Source: Campylobacterales bacterium
GTDB taxonomy: Bacteria > Campylobacterota > Campylobacteria > Campylobacterales > Arcobacteraceae
Direction of reading: 5' to 3'
Length of the DNA: 16,411 bases
NCBI GenBank assembly: GCA_019752775.1
Contig: JAIELU010000113.1
Location: 1 to 16,411 of the forward strand
Part shown: positions 1 through 6,895 of the stretch, piece by piece
Position numbering within the stretch: the stretch's first letter is position 1
Layout of the letters: each line of letters begins with the position of its first letter
Notes under the pieces: model-generated
What the model was told of the DNA's origin: nothing
Seen by the model: the letters and a program-made list of their open reading frames with translations, nothing else
The model's database searches: none
Made by a program: the position numbers and the translations under genes

Positions 1-468
1 CTTTTTTCAATATCTAAAGCTTTTAGTGAAATTAATGAGATAATTGGAAAACAGATATTCTATTCAAATATCAAAATGAATTTTAACTATAAAAATGAAA
101 ATGAAGAGTTATTGATTTATGGATATGAAAATGAGTTTAAACAAGTTCTATTGAATATAATAAATAATGCGAAAAATAAGATTGTAGAAAAGAATTTACC
201 TATAAATCAAAAAGGAACTATTGATATTAATATTAAACGCTCTACAAATTCTAATACAATAGAGATAATTGATGATGCAGGTGCAATTGATGAAAAAATT
301 ATAAAGTCAATTTTTGAACCTTATTTTACGACAAAAGAAGATGGAACAGGAATTGGTCTTTATATGGCAAAAGTTATAATTGAAGAAAAAATGAGAGGAA
401 GTATTACCGTAAGAAATGATGAAAATCATGTCATTTTTACAATAAAACTTCCCCATAAAAAGGTTTAA
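1..468 (+). CDS. Sensor histidine kinase, C-terminal part (5' end outside the window)
   Basis: The frame is open from base 1, so only the last 155 residues are seen. They form a HATPase_c ATP-binding domain. The N-box (visible residues 45-61, EFKQVLLNIINNAKN, catalytic Asn probably N56), a G1-like box (91-96, DDAGAI), the F-box (FEPYFTTK, 105-112) and the G2 box (GTGIGLYMAK, 115-124) are in the usual order. The input domain and phospho-accepting histidine lie upstream, so the signal cannot be read. The G1 box departs from the common DNAGGI/DNGxGI form, with N to D and one G to A changes. The stop is followed after 2 nt by a response-regulator gene, so the pair forms one transcription unit and probably a cognate two-component system. 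Its position next to lctP suggests a link to lactate or carboxylate sensing (inference). Confidence 0.93.
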   Translation, partial: LFSISKAFSEINEIIGKQIFYSNIKMNFNYKNENEELLIYGYENEFKQVLLNIINNAKNKIVEKNLPINQKGTIDINIKRSTNSNTIEIIDDAGAIDEKIIKSIFEPYFTTKEDGTGIGLYMAKVIIEEKMRGSITVRNDENHVIFTIKLPHKKV

Positions 469-470
469 AA

Positions 471-1115
471 ATGAAAATCTTACTTTTAGAAGATAATAAA
501 AAATTAAATGAAACTATCACTAAAAGATTAAAACTAAAAAACTACAATGTAATCTCTTTTACTGATGGATTTGATGCTTATGAAAATATAACAGAAGGTT
601 TTTCATGTTTTATTTTAGATATAAATGTTCCAAACATAGATGGAATTAATATACTAAAAAAAATAAGAGAATATTACAAAATTGTTCCAGTAATCATCAT
701 AAGTGCGAGTGTGGAATTGGATGTAATAAAACAATCCTACGATTTTGGTTGTAATGACTATTTAAAGAAACCATTTTTCATAGATGAATTAGAAATAAAA
801 ATTGAGAAACTTTGCAATATTCAAGATAGTAAAATCTATTTTGATGAAAATTCATATTTTGATTTTAAGTCAGCCACAATTGTAATTGATAATCAAGAAA
901 TAAGATTAACAAAAAAAGAAAAACTTTTAATAAATCTATTTCTTAGTAAAAAAAATCAAGTTATAACCTATGAGAATATAGAAAGTTATGTTTGGGAAGG
1001 GAATTTTAGTTCACTAGAATCAATAAGAAGTCTTATTAGAAGGGTAAGAAAAATTTTTCCCAAAGAGTATATTCAAACAATTATTGATGCTGGTTACATA
1101 TTTAAAAATATTTAA
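471..1115 (+). CDS. OmpR/PhoB-family response regulator
   Basis: The 214-aa protein has a receiver domain (about 1-118) and a C-terminal winged-helix DNA-binding domain (about 125-214). Receiver residues are intact: acidic pair E7/D8, phospho-acceptor D50 in FILDINVPNIDG, switch S78, and K100 in DYLKKPF. The C-terminal part has the trans_reg_C pattern, with LTKKEKLLINLFLSKK followed by an ESIRSLIRRVRKIFP recognition-helix region and a final GYIFKN wing. The start follows an AAAGG Shine-Dalgarno inside the end of the kinase gene and lies 2 nt after its stop, so translation is probably coupled. Receiver and DNA-binding domain are both complete, so the protein should act as a phosphorylation-dependent transcription factor. 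The likeliest local target is lctP, 85 bp downstream, where helically phased direct repeats precede the -10 box (inference). Confidence 0.95.
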   Translation: MKILLLEDNKKLNETITKRLKLKNYNVISFTDGFDAYENITEGFSCFILDINVPNIDGINILKKIREYYKIVPVIIISASVELDVIKQSYDFGCNDYLKKPFFIDELEIKIEKLCNIQDSKIYFDENSYFDFKSATIVIDNQEIRLTKKEKLLINLFLSKKNQVITYENIESYVWEGNFSSLESIRSLIRRVRKIFPKEYIQTIIDAGYIFKNI

Positions 1116-1130
1116 TTCTTTAATAATTTT

Positions 1131-1157
1131 ACATATTAAAATCATATAAATTTCATA
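1131..1157 (+). promoter_or_regulatory. Three direct repeats (A/TCATA) at 11-bp spacing: candidate response-regulator boxes
   Basis: ACATA begins at 1131, TCATA at 1142 and TCATA at 1153, each exactly 11 bp after the previous one; the first two extend to A/TCATAT. OmpR/PhoB-type regulators typically bind direct repeats spaced about one helical turn apart, just upstream of or replacing the -35 element. The array ends 4 bp before the candidate extended -10 of lctP. AT-rich background makes chance matches possible, so this is a candidate operator only. Confidence 0.5.
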
Positions 1158-1158
1158 C

Positions 1159-1167
1159 TGTTATATT
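1159..1167 (+). promoter_or_regulatory. Candidate extended -10 promoter of lctP
   Basis: TG-T-TATATT at 1159-1167 matches an extended -10 (TGnTATAAT) with one mismatch. It lies 33 bp before the lctP start. No -35 is seen; the three phased repeats occupy that position. A strong GGAGG Shine-Dalgarno at 1190-1194 with a 6-nt spacer fixes the ATG at 1201. Confidence 0.45.
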
Positions 1168-1200
1168 AATATATTTTATATTTTATTATGGAGGTTTTAT

Positions 1201-2841
1201 ATGCAAACTTGGCAACAAGTATATGCTCCAATTGGAGATAGCTTAGGACTGTCAGCGCTAGTAGCACTGATCCCTATTGTTTTTTTCTTTTTGGCACTAG
1301 CAGTATTTAGAATGAAAGGGCATTATGCAGCAATCATTACATTAACTTTATCTATGATTGTGGCTGTTTTTGGATTTGATATGCCAGTTAACATGGTATT
1401 CGCATCAGCTGAATATGGGTTTTTATTTGGTTTATGGCCGATTGCTTGGATTATCGTAGCATCGGTATTCTTATATAAGTTAACAGTAAAAAGTGGACAA
1501 TTTGAGATTATTAGAAATTCAATTATTTCAATAACTGAAGATCAAAGAATTCAAGTTATTTTAATTGGTTTCTCATTTGGTGCTTTTTTAGAAGGTGCGG
1601 CTGGTTTTGGTGCGCCTGTTGCTATTACTGCTGCTATTTTAGTTGGTCTTGGATTTAAACCATTATATGCTGCTGGATTATGTCTTATTGCAAATACGGC
1701 ACCTGTTGCATTTGGTGCACTTGGGGTTCCAATTATTGTTGCAGGACAAGTTACTTCAATTGATGCTTTTACTATTGGAGCAATGGCTGGTAGACAATTA
1801 CCACTATTATCACTAATTATTCCTTTATGGCTTGTTGCTATGATGGACGGATGGAAAGGTATTAAAGAAGTATGGCCAGTTGCACTTGTTGCAGGTGGAA
1901 GTTTTGCTATTACTCAATATTTAACGTCAAATTTCATTGGACCAGAATTACCAGATGTTACTTCTGCAATTGTTTCTATTGTGGCAACTACACTTTTCTT
2001 AAAATCATGGAAACCAAAAAATGTTATGAAAGTTGTAGAACTAGAAAATGTTGTTCAAACATCACACACAACTTTTCAAGTATTTAAAGCATGGTCACCA
2101 TTTATTATTCTTTCAGTAATGGTAACAGTATGGACAACTAAATGGTTTAAAGCTTTTTTTGCAAAAGGTCAGATTTTTGCTGATACAATTTTTAAATTTG
2201 AGTTTTCAGAAATTCACAATATGATTTTTAAAATGCCTCCAATTGTAAGTGCTCCCAAATCATTTGATGTTGTATATACATTTAATCCACTTTCTGCAAC
2301 TGGTACTGCTATTTTCTTAACAGCAATTATCACTTTATTTATTTTTAGATTAAATGTAACAACAGCTACAAAAACAATGGGTGAAACACTTTTTGAACTT
2401 AAATGGGCAATTTTATCTATTGGTATGGTTCTTGCTTTTGCATTTGTTATGAACTATTCAGGTATGTCTTCAACTATGGCACTTGTTCTTGCAAATACTG
2501 GATTTATGTTCCCTTTCTTTTCACCATTCCTTGGATGGTTAGGAGTATTCTTAACAGGTTCAGATACTTCATCAAATGCACTTTTCTGCGGATTACAACA
2601 ACAAACTGCTCAACAATTAGGGCTTAATGAAACATTAATGGTAGCTGCAAATACTACTGGGGGTGTATGTGGTAAAATGATTTCTCCACAATCTATCGCT
2701 ATTGCTTGTGCATCTACAGGTATTGTTGGAAAAGAGTCTGACTTATTTAGATTTACAGTTAAACACAGTTTAATACTTGTAACTTTTATAGGTATTATCA
2801 CAATGGCTCAAGCATATATTTTAACTTGGATGATTCCATAA
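1201..2841 (+). CDS. lctP: L-lactate permease, LctP family (lactate/H+ symporter)
   Basis: The 546-aa polytopic inner-membrane protein has about 12-14 hydrophobic segments, the normal length for the lactate permease family (TC 2.A.14). Family signatures are clear: GAFLEGAAGFGAPVA at 127-141, then the conserved NTAPVAFGALGVPI stretch (165-178), GSDTSSNALFCGLQ from residue 453, and NTTGGVCGKMISPQ near the C-terminus. The family imports L-lactate, and often D-lactate and glycolate, with protons. The start is set by GGAGG 6 nt upstream. The gene lies downstream of a two-component system and upstream of a quinone-linked D-lactate dehydrogenase, so import and oxidation are side by side. A lutABC (L-lactate oxidation) cluster, often found near lctP in Campylobacter and Helicobacter, is not in this window. 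Function is firm; whether L-, D- or both isomers are carried cannot be read from sequence. Confidence 0.96.
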   Translation: MQTWQQVYAPIGDSLGLSALVALIPIVFFFLALAVFRMKGHYAAIITLTLSMIVAVFGFDMPVNMVFASAEYGFLFGLWPIAWIIVASVFLYKLTVKSGQFEIIRNSIISITEDQRIQVILIGFSFGAFLEGAAGFGAPVAITAAILVGLGFKPLYAAGLCLIANTAPVAFGALGVPIIVAGQVTSIDAFTIGAMAGRQLPLLSLIIPLWLVAMMDGWKGIKEVWPVALVAGGSFAITQYLTSNFIGPELPDVTSAIVSIVATTLFLKSWKPKNVMKVVELENVVQTSHTTFQVFKAWSPFIILSVMVTVWTTKWFKAFFAKGQIFADTIFKFEFSEIHNMIFKMPPIVSAPKSFDVVYTFNPLSATGTAIFLTAIITLFIFRLNVTTATKTMGETLFELKWAILSIGMVLAFAFVMNYSGMSSTMALVLANTGFMFPFFSPFLGWLGVFLTGSDTSSNALFCGLQQQTAQQLGLNETLMVAANTTGGVCGKMISPQSIAIACASTGIVGKESDLFRFTVKHSLILVTFIGIITMAQAYILTWMIP

Positions 2842-2852
2842 AAAACTAATAA

Positions 2853-2884
2853 CTTCATTTAGGCATATTTATGTCTAAATGAAG
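2853..2884 (+). terminator. Perfect 10-bp hairpin after lctP (terminator or mRNA-stabilising hairpin)
   Basis: CTTCATTTAG at 2853-2862 is the exact reverse complement of CTAAATGAAG at 2875-2884. The stem can extend inward through G-U, C-G, A-T and T-A pairs. It starts 11 bp after the lctP stop. What follows on the + strand is A-rich (GAAAAATATATA), not a U-tract, so it is not a classical intrinsic terminator in this direction. It may protect the lctP mRNA end or act as a leaky terminator. Confidence 0.6.
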
Positions 2885-2927
2885 AAAAATATATATAAAT
2901 TAGAAATATTGAGATAAGGAGAGGTTT

Positions 2928-2978
2928 ATGGTATTAAAATTAAAAAAATTATCTTCTTTATTTAAAGAAAATCAATAA
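2928..2978 (+). CDS. Small ORF of 16 aa with a strong Shine-Dalgarno (leader peptide or small protein)
   Basis: The ATG at 2928 is preceded by AAGGAGAGG at 2917-2925, the longest Shine-Dalgarno match in the window. It encodes MVLKLKKLSSLFKENQ, a basic amphipathic peptide, and stops with TAA at 2976-2978. The next reading segment in the same frame begins 6 nt later. I do not recognise the peptide. The strong ribosome site in a gap that otherwise lacks a gene argues that it is translated. It may be a leader peptide acting on dld expression, a small membrane-associated protein, or the head of a small gene interrupted by the in-frame TAA. Confidence 0.4.
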   Translation: MVLKLKKLSSLFKENQ

Positions 2979-2984
2979 GAAATT

Positions 2985-3104
2985 ATGAAAATAAAACTTT
3001 TTATAAAACTAATCTTCAATATAATACTTAAAATAAAAGATAAAATGTACTCTTTTATTTACGACCCTCAACAAAGAATTTATACGGTTCCCCGACTTGA
3101 ATAG
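2985..3104 (+). CDS. Small ORF of 39 aa, hydrophobic/basic N-half and polar C-tail, unknown
   Basis: The ATG at 2985 opens 39 codons in the same frame as the 16-aa ORF, 6 nt after its stop, with only a weak AAGAA upstream, so translation could depend on coupling. The N-half (MKIKLFIKLIFNIILKIKDK) is a basic, hydrophobic, probably amphipathic helix. The C-half (YDPQQRIYTVPRLE) uses CCC, CGA, ACG and GAC codons and is locally richer in GC than the gap around it, which looks more like coding than spacer. An internal ATG at 3045 is an alternative start. No family is recognised. It ends 44 bp before dld. It could be a small protein of the lactate module or the 3' remnant of a broken gene. Confidence 0.35.
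   Translation: MKIKLFIKLIFNIILKIKDKMYSFIYDPQQRIYTVPRLE
3020..3025 (+). promoter_or_regulatory. Candidate -10 box upstream of dld
   Basis: A perfect TATAAT lies at 3020-3025, about 124 bp before the dld start; no -35 is evident. If used, transcription would begin near the left arm of the 3031-3060 dyad. It lies inside the 39-aa ORF, so the promoter and the ORF are partly competing readings. Confidence 0.3.
3031..3060. repeat. Perfect 10-bp inverted repeat with 10-bp spacer (operator or hairpin) upstream of dld
   Basis: AAATAAAAGA (3031-3040) and TCTTTTATTT (3051-3060) are exact reverse complements separated by 10 bp. Centre-to-centre arm spacing is 20 bp, about two helical turns, as expected for a dimeric repressor site. 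It begins 6 bp after a TATAAT, where a repressor would block initiation. As RNA, the all-A/U arms would be only a weak hairpin. Confidence 0.4.
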
Positions 3105-3148
3105 CAATTGATTTTTTTTCACAAACAAAAAAATAAAAAAGGAAAAAA

Positions 3149-5989
3149 ATGTTAGAAGGTAAATACCAAGATTTTTATAATCAAATTATAAATAAGATTT
3201 CAAAGAAAAAGATTTTCACAGACAAATTACATACTTTAGCCTATGGAACTGATGCTTCATTTTATAGATTAATCCCAAAAATTGTAATCAAAACAGATAA
3301 TGCAAAAGAGGTTCAAGATATTGTAGAATTATCGAATTCTATGGATTTAAGCATAACTTTTAGAGCTGGTGGAACTTCACTATCAGGTCAAGCAATTAGT
3401 GATTCAATTTTAATTGTTACTTCAAGAAATTTCTCAAATTTTAAAATCTCACCAGATGCAAGTTTTATATCACTTCAACCTGCACTTACAGGCGCTCAAG
3501 CTAATGGATTATTAGCTAGATATTCTAAAAAGATTGGTCCAGATCCAGCTAGCATAAATGCCGCTATGATTGGTGGAATTGCTGCTAATAATGCTTCTGG
3601 TATGTGCTGTGGAATTTCGCAAAACTCATACAAAACTTTAAAATCTATAAAATTGATTTTTAGTGATGGAACAAAACTAGATACAGGATGCGAAGAAAGT
3701 AAAGATGCCTTTAGAAAAAGTCATGCAGATTTTCTAAAGGATTTAAAAAGTTTTTCAGATGATACAAAAAACAATGAAGAATTAAGAGCAAGAATTGAGC
3801 GAAAATTTAAAATCAAAAATACATGTGGTTACTCAATTAATGCTTTAATTGATTTTGAAGATGAGTTTGAAATACTTGAACATTTAATCATTGGAAGTGA
3901 AGGAACTTTAGCTTTTATTGAAGAAGTTACTTATTACACAGTTGAAGATTTAAAAGACAAAGCAAGTGCCTTAATGTATTTTAAAGATATGAATGAAGCC
4001 TGTAGAGCTGTGACAAAATTAAAACTAGCACGAGATTCAAATCAAATAATCGTAGATGCAGTTGAATTAATGGATAGAGCCGCTTTAAAAAGTATTGAAA
4101 ATGATTCTGCAATGCCTGAATATATAAAAGATTTAGGTTCAGAAATAACTGCACTTTTAATAGAAACAAGAGCTATAAATGATGCTCAACTAGATATTCA
4201 AATAACTCAAATAGAAGAGTTATTAAAAGAATTTGATGTTGTAAGAGAAATCTATTTTACAAAAGATGAACATGAATATAATCTTTATTGGAAAATAAGA
4301 AAAGGATTATTTCCTGCTGTTGGAGCTGTAAGAGTTACAGGAACAACTGTAATTATTGAAGATGTTGCATATCCAATTGAGTGTTTAGCTGTGGCAACAC
4401 TTGAACTTCAAGAATTATTTAAAAAATATGGTTACTCAGAAGCTCTTATTTTTGGTCATGCCCTTGAAGGGAATTTTCACTTTGTATTTACTCAAGATTT
4501 CTCAGATCCAAAAGAGATTAAAAGATATGATGAACTTATGAATGAGGTTGTACATTCGGTTGCTGTTAAATACCAAGGAAGCCTAAAAGCAGAACATGGA
4601 ACAGGGCGGAATATGGCAGCATTTATTGAAGTTGAGTGGGGATATGATGCTTATATTATGATGAAAAAAATAAAATCATTATTTGACCCAAAAGGACTTT
4701 TAAATCCAGGCGTAATAATAAATGATGATGCACAAGCCCATCTTAAAAATCTTAAAACACTTCCAGCAACTAATGAAATTGTTGATAAATGTATTGAGTG
4801 TGGATTTTGTGAACCTACTTGTCCATCAAATGAGCTAACTCTTACTCCTCGACAAAGAATTGTAATAAATAGAGAAATCTCAAGACTTGAAAGTATTGGA
4901 AATCATAAGGAAGCAAAAGAGTACAAAGATTTATACCAATACGATGGAATAGAAACTTGTGCAACATGTAGTTTATGTTCAAGTGCCTGTCCCGTAAAAA
5001 TTGATACAGGAAGTTTAACTAAACACTTACGAGCAGAACAAGTCTCAACTAGTTCTAAATCAATTGCAAATTTTATAGCAAATAATTTTTCAATGACTTT
5101 AAAAGGTGTACGATTTGGTCTTCATAGTGCAAACTTTATTCATAAAGTTTTAGGAACTCCTAGTATGGAAACTGTAACTAAAACATTTAGAGACTTAAGC
5201 AAAAACTCTCTTCCTAAATGGAGTGAAGTAATGCCAAAAGCTATAAATATAAACTTAAATTTTGAACAAAAAGTAAGTGACAAAAAAGTAGTATATTTCC
5301 CTTCATGTATAAATAGAAGCATGGGATTAAATGCTGTTTCAAAAGAGGAAAAAGAACTATTTGATACTACCGTTGAAGTATTATTAAAAGCTGGTTACCA
5401 AATCTTATTTCCTGAAGATTTACCAAACTTATGTTGTGGTATGCCATTTTCATCAAAAGGATTTAATGAAGCTTCAAATACTAAATCATCTCAATTAGAA
5501 ATTGCACTTTTAAATGTAAGTGAATTTGGTGAATACCCAATTTTATGTGATACAAGTCCTTGTACTAAAAAAATGATGGAGAGTTTTTCTCATAAATTAG
5601 ATGTTTATGAACCAATAGAATTTGCTTTAAAATTTCTAACAAAAGATTTAGAATTTATAGCGATTGATGAACCTATTACAATTCATACAACTTGTAGTTC
5701 GCGAAAAATGGGATTAGAAGATAAGTTTAAAACTTTAGCGCAACTTTGCTCAACAAATGTAATAATTCCAGCAGATGTAAAATGCTGTGGATTTGCAGGT
5801 GATAGAGGATTTAATTTTCCTGAATTAAATAAATCAGCATTAAGACACTTAAAAGAGCAAACAATTGGTGCAAAAATGGCATTTTCTACATCAAAAACTT
5901 GTGAAATTGGATTAAGCGAAGAATCAGGGCTTGATTATAACTCAATCTTTTATTTGATTAATAAAGTTACTAAGGCTAAAACTTTATAA
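3149..5989 (+). CDS. dld: Quinone-dependent D-lactate dehydrogenase, FAD/Fe-S type (HP1222/Cj1585c-like)
   Basis: The 946-aa length is typical of the Helicobacter/Campylobacter enzyme. Domains in order: FAD-binding PCMH domain (about 30-260) with AGGTSLSG at 73-80 and GPDPASINAAMIGGIAANNA from 130; FAD-oxidase C-terminal domain (about 270-535) with HALEGNFH and EHGTGR; two ferredoxin motifs, CxxCxxCxxxCP at C548-C558 and C604-C614; and two CCG domains with CCG at 762-764 and 879-881. The family oxidises D-lactate to pyruvate and passes electrons through flavin and Fe-S centres to the quinone pool at the inner membrane. No signal peptide or membrane segment is evident, so it should be peripheral on the cytoplasmic side. 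AAGGA at 3139-3143 supports the start. Pairing with lctP supports lactate over glycolate as substrate, though related FAD/Fe-S 2-hydroxyacid dehydrogenases cannot be fully excluded. Confidence 0.88.
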   Translation: MLEGKYQDFYNQIINKISKKKIFTDKLHTLAYGTDASFYRLIPKIVIKTDNAKEVQDIVELSNSMDLSITFRAGGTSLSGQAISDSILIVTSRNFSNFKISPDASFISLQPALTGAQANGLLARYSKKIGPDPASINAAMIGGIAANNASGMCCGISQNSYKTLKSIKLIFSDGTKLDTGCEESKDAFRKSHADFLKDLKSFSDDTKNNEELRARIERKFKIKNTCGYSINALIDFEDEFEILEHLIIGSEGTLAFIEEVTYYTVEDLKDKASALMYFKDMNEACRAVTKLKLARDSNQIIVDAVELMDRAALKSIENDSAMPEYIKDLGSEITALLIETRAINDAQLDIQITQIEELLKEFDVVREIYFTKDEHEYNLYWKIRKGLFPAVGAVRVTGTTVIIEDVAYPIECLAVATLELQELFKKYGYSEALIFGHALEGNFHFVFTQDFSDPKEIKRYDELMNEVVHSVAVKYQGSLKAEHGTGRNMAAFIEVEWGYDAYIMMKKIKSLFDPKGLLNPGVIINDDAQAHLKNLKTLPATNEIVDKCIECGFCEPTCPSNELTLTPRQRIVINREISRLESIGNHKEAKEYKDLYQYDGIETCATCSLCSSACPVKIDTGSLTKHLRAEQVSTSSKSIANFIANNFSMTLKGVRFGLHSANFIHKVLGTPSMETVTKTFRDLSKNSLPKWSEVMPKAININLNFEQKVSDKKVVYFPSCINRSMGLNAVSKEEKELFDTTVEVLLKAGYQILFPEDLPNLCCGMPFSSKGFNEASNTKSSQLEIALLNVSEFGEYPILCDTSPCTKKMMESFSHKLDVYEPIEFALKFLTKDLEFIAIDEPITIHTTCSSRKMGLEDKFKTLAQLCSTNVIIPADVKCCGFAGDRGFNFPELNKSALRHLKEQTIGAKMAFSTSKTCEIGLSEESGLDYNSIFYLINKVTKAKTL

Positions 5990-5990
5990 T

Positions 5991-6053
5991 CTTCTTTCCA
6001 CAAAAACAGATATTTACTATTTTTTTGGTAAAATGTCTGTTTTATGAAAGAAG
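5991..6053 (+). terminator. Long imperfect hairpin between dld and the SurA-like gene (terminator and/or RBS-occluding element)
   Basis: The outer arms CTTCTTTC (5991-5998) and GAAAGAAG (6046-6053) are exact complements. The inner arm 6003-6012 pairs with 6034-6043 (AAAACAGA/TCTGTTTT plus a G-U and an A-U pair). After a bulged A6033, TTTAC (6013-6017) pairs with GTAAA (6028-6032) around a T-rich loop. The inner hairpin ends in TGTTTTAT, a weak U-tract, so it may terminate dld mRNA. The outer right arm includes part of the downstream Shine-Dalgarno. A -10 box sits inside the right half. Confidence 0.55.
6029..6034 (+). promoter_or_regulatory. Candidate promoter of the surA-like/gatB/gpsA/acuI operon
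   Basis: TAAAAT at 6029-6034 follows TTTTTTGG, the T-rich stretch often seen before the -10 of Campylobacterota sigma-70 promoters. Transcription would begin near 6041, only about 20 nt before the ATG, so this mRNA would lack the left arm of the surrounding hairpin and expose the AGAAGGA ribosome site at 6049-6055. Confidence 0.5.
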
Positions 6054-6061
6054 GAAAATAA

Positions 6062-6886
6062 ATGTACAAACTTTTTTTAACACTACTTGTAAGTTCTGGA
6101 ATATCATTTGCTGGTATAGTTAATGGTGTTGCTTTAACTGTTAATGATGAACCAATCACAACTTATGATATTGATAAAACCGTATCAATAAATAAAATCA
6201 GTAAAAATGAAGCTGTTGGATTACTAATAGACAAAGCTTTATATGAACAAGCCGTAAGCCAAAATAATATAAGTGCTGATATTTTTGATATAAATGAATA
6301 TATTGAAAGATTAGCAAAAGCAAATGGAATGGATTTATACTCTTTTAAAGCCATGGTAAAACAAAGATATCCAAATTATACTGATTTCGAAGAAGAAGCA
6401 AAAGATGCTGTTATTAGACAAAAACTAATTCAAAAAATAGTAAAAGGTCAATTAGCAGTTGCAACGCAAGAAGACATGGAATTGTATTATGAAAAAAATA
6501 AAAATCAATTTTCAACTTCAAAAGTTTATGAAGTAACACAATATGCTTCAAAAAATAAAGTTTCTTTAACTAATGCAATAAATAATCCAATGGTAATTGC
6601 AGCTGATGTTGAAAAAACTCCATTAAAACTTGGTGTTCAAAGTTTACAACCACAAATGCAATTTTTATTAAATGATACAAAATTAAATACTTTTACTCCT
6701 ATTTTTACAGCAAATAAACAGTTTGTTTCTTTATTTGTGATAAGAAAAGAAGGAACAACTTCACTTGATTTTGAAACTGTAAAAGCAAAAATATTTAATG
6801 ATATGATGAGTTTAAGAGAAAAAAAATATCTAAAAGATTATTTTGAAAAACAAAAATTAACAGCTGATATAAAAATAGTTAGATAA
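6062..6886 (+). CDS. SurA-like periplasmic chaperone / peptidyl-prolyl isomerase family protein (Cj1289-like)
   Basis: The 274-aa protein begins with a Sec signal peptide (MYKLFLTLLVSSGISFA, predicted cut after A17). A SurA-type N-terminal chaperone domain follows: IVNGVALTVNDEPITTYDI is the classic start of SurA_N, then helical segments to about residue 135. The remainder (about 140-250) is in the place of a parvulin domain, with NKNQFSTSKVYEVTQY and a late KLGVQSLQPQM stretch, but the sequence is divergent and isomerase activity is uncertain. Its role is to help outer-membrane proteins cross the periplasm. The length matches the Campylobacter SurA-like protein Cj1289 rather than the four-domain E. 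coli SurA. AGAAGGA at 6049-6055 sets the start. It heads a close-packed operon with gatB 9 nt downstream. Confidence 0.85.
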   Translation: MYKLFLTLLVSSGISFAGIVNGVALTVNDEPITTYDIDKTVSINKISKNEAVGLLIDKALYEQAVSQNNISADIFDINEYIERLAKANGMDLYSFKAMVKQRYPNYTDFEEEAKDAVIRQKLIQKIVKGQLAVATQEDMELYYEKNKNQFSTSKVYEVTQYASKNKVSLTNAINNPMVIAADVEKTPLKLGVQSLQPQMQFLLNDTKLNTFTPIFTANKQFVSLFVIRKEGTTSLDFETVKAKIFNDMMSLREKKYLKDYFEKQKLTADIKIVR

Positions 6887-6895
6887 AGGAAATAG

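Noticed and set aside
1872..2801. Open frames on both strands inside lctP
   Set aside because: They lie in other frames of a clear permease gene, encode Cys/Trp/Tyr-rich or repetitive sequence without domains, and lack ribosome sites.
2842..3148. Possible tRNA, small RNA or mobile-element remnant in the lctP-dld gap because of its GC-richer patch near 3061-3100
   Set aside because: No cloverleaf, CCA end or terminal repeats were found; the patch is better explained as the coding tail of the 39-aa ORF.
3149..5989. Assignment of dld as glycolate oxidase subunit GlcD or a fused glpC-type protein
   Set aside because: The length, the two ferredoxin motifs plus two CCG domains in one chain, and adjacency to lctP fit the HP1222/Cj1585c-type D-lactate dehydrogenase better, although the substrate is not proven by sequence.
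5950..6159. Minus-strand 69-codon frame spanning the dld/surA-like junction
   Set aside because: It is antisense to both genes and to the hairpin, has no ribosome site and no protein-like pattern.
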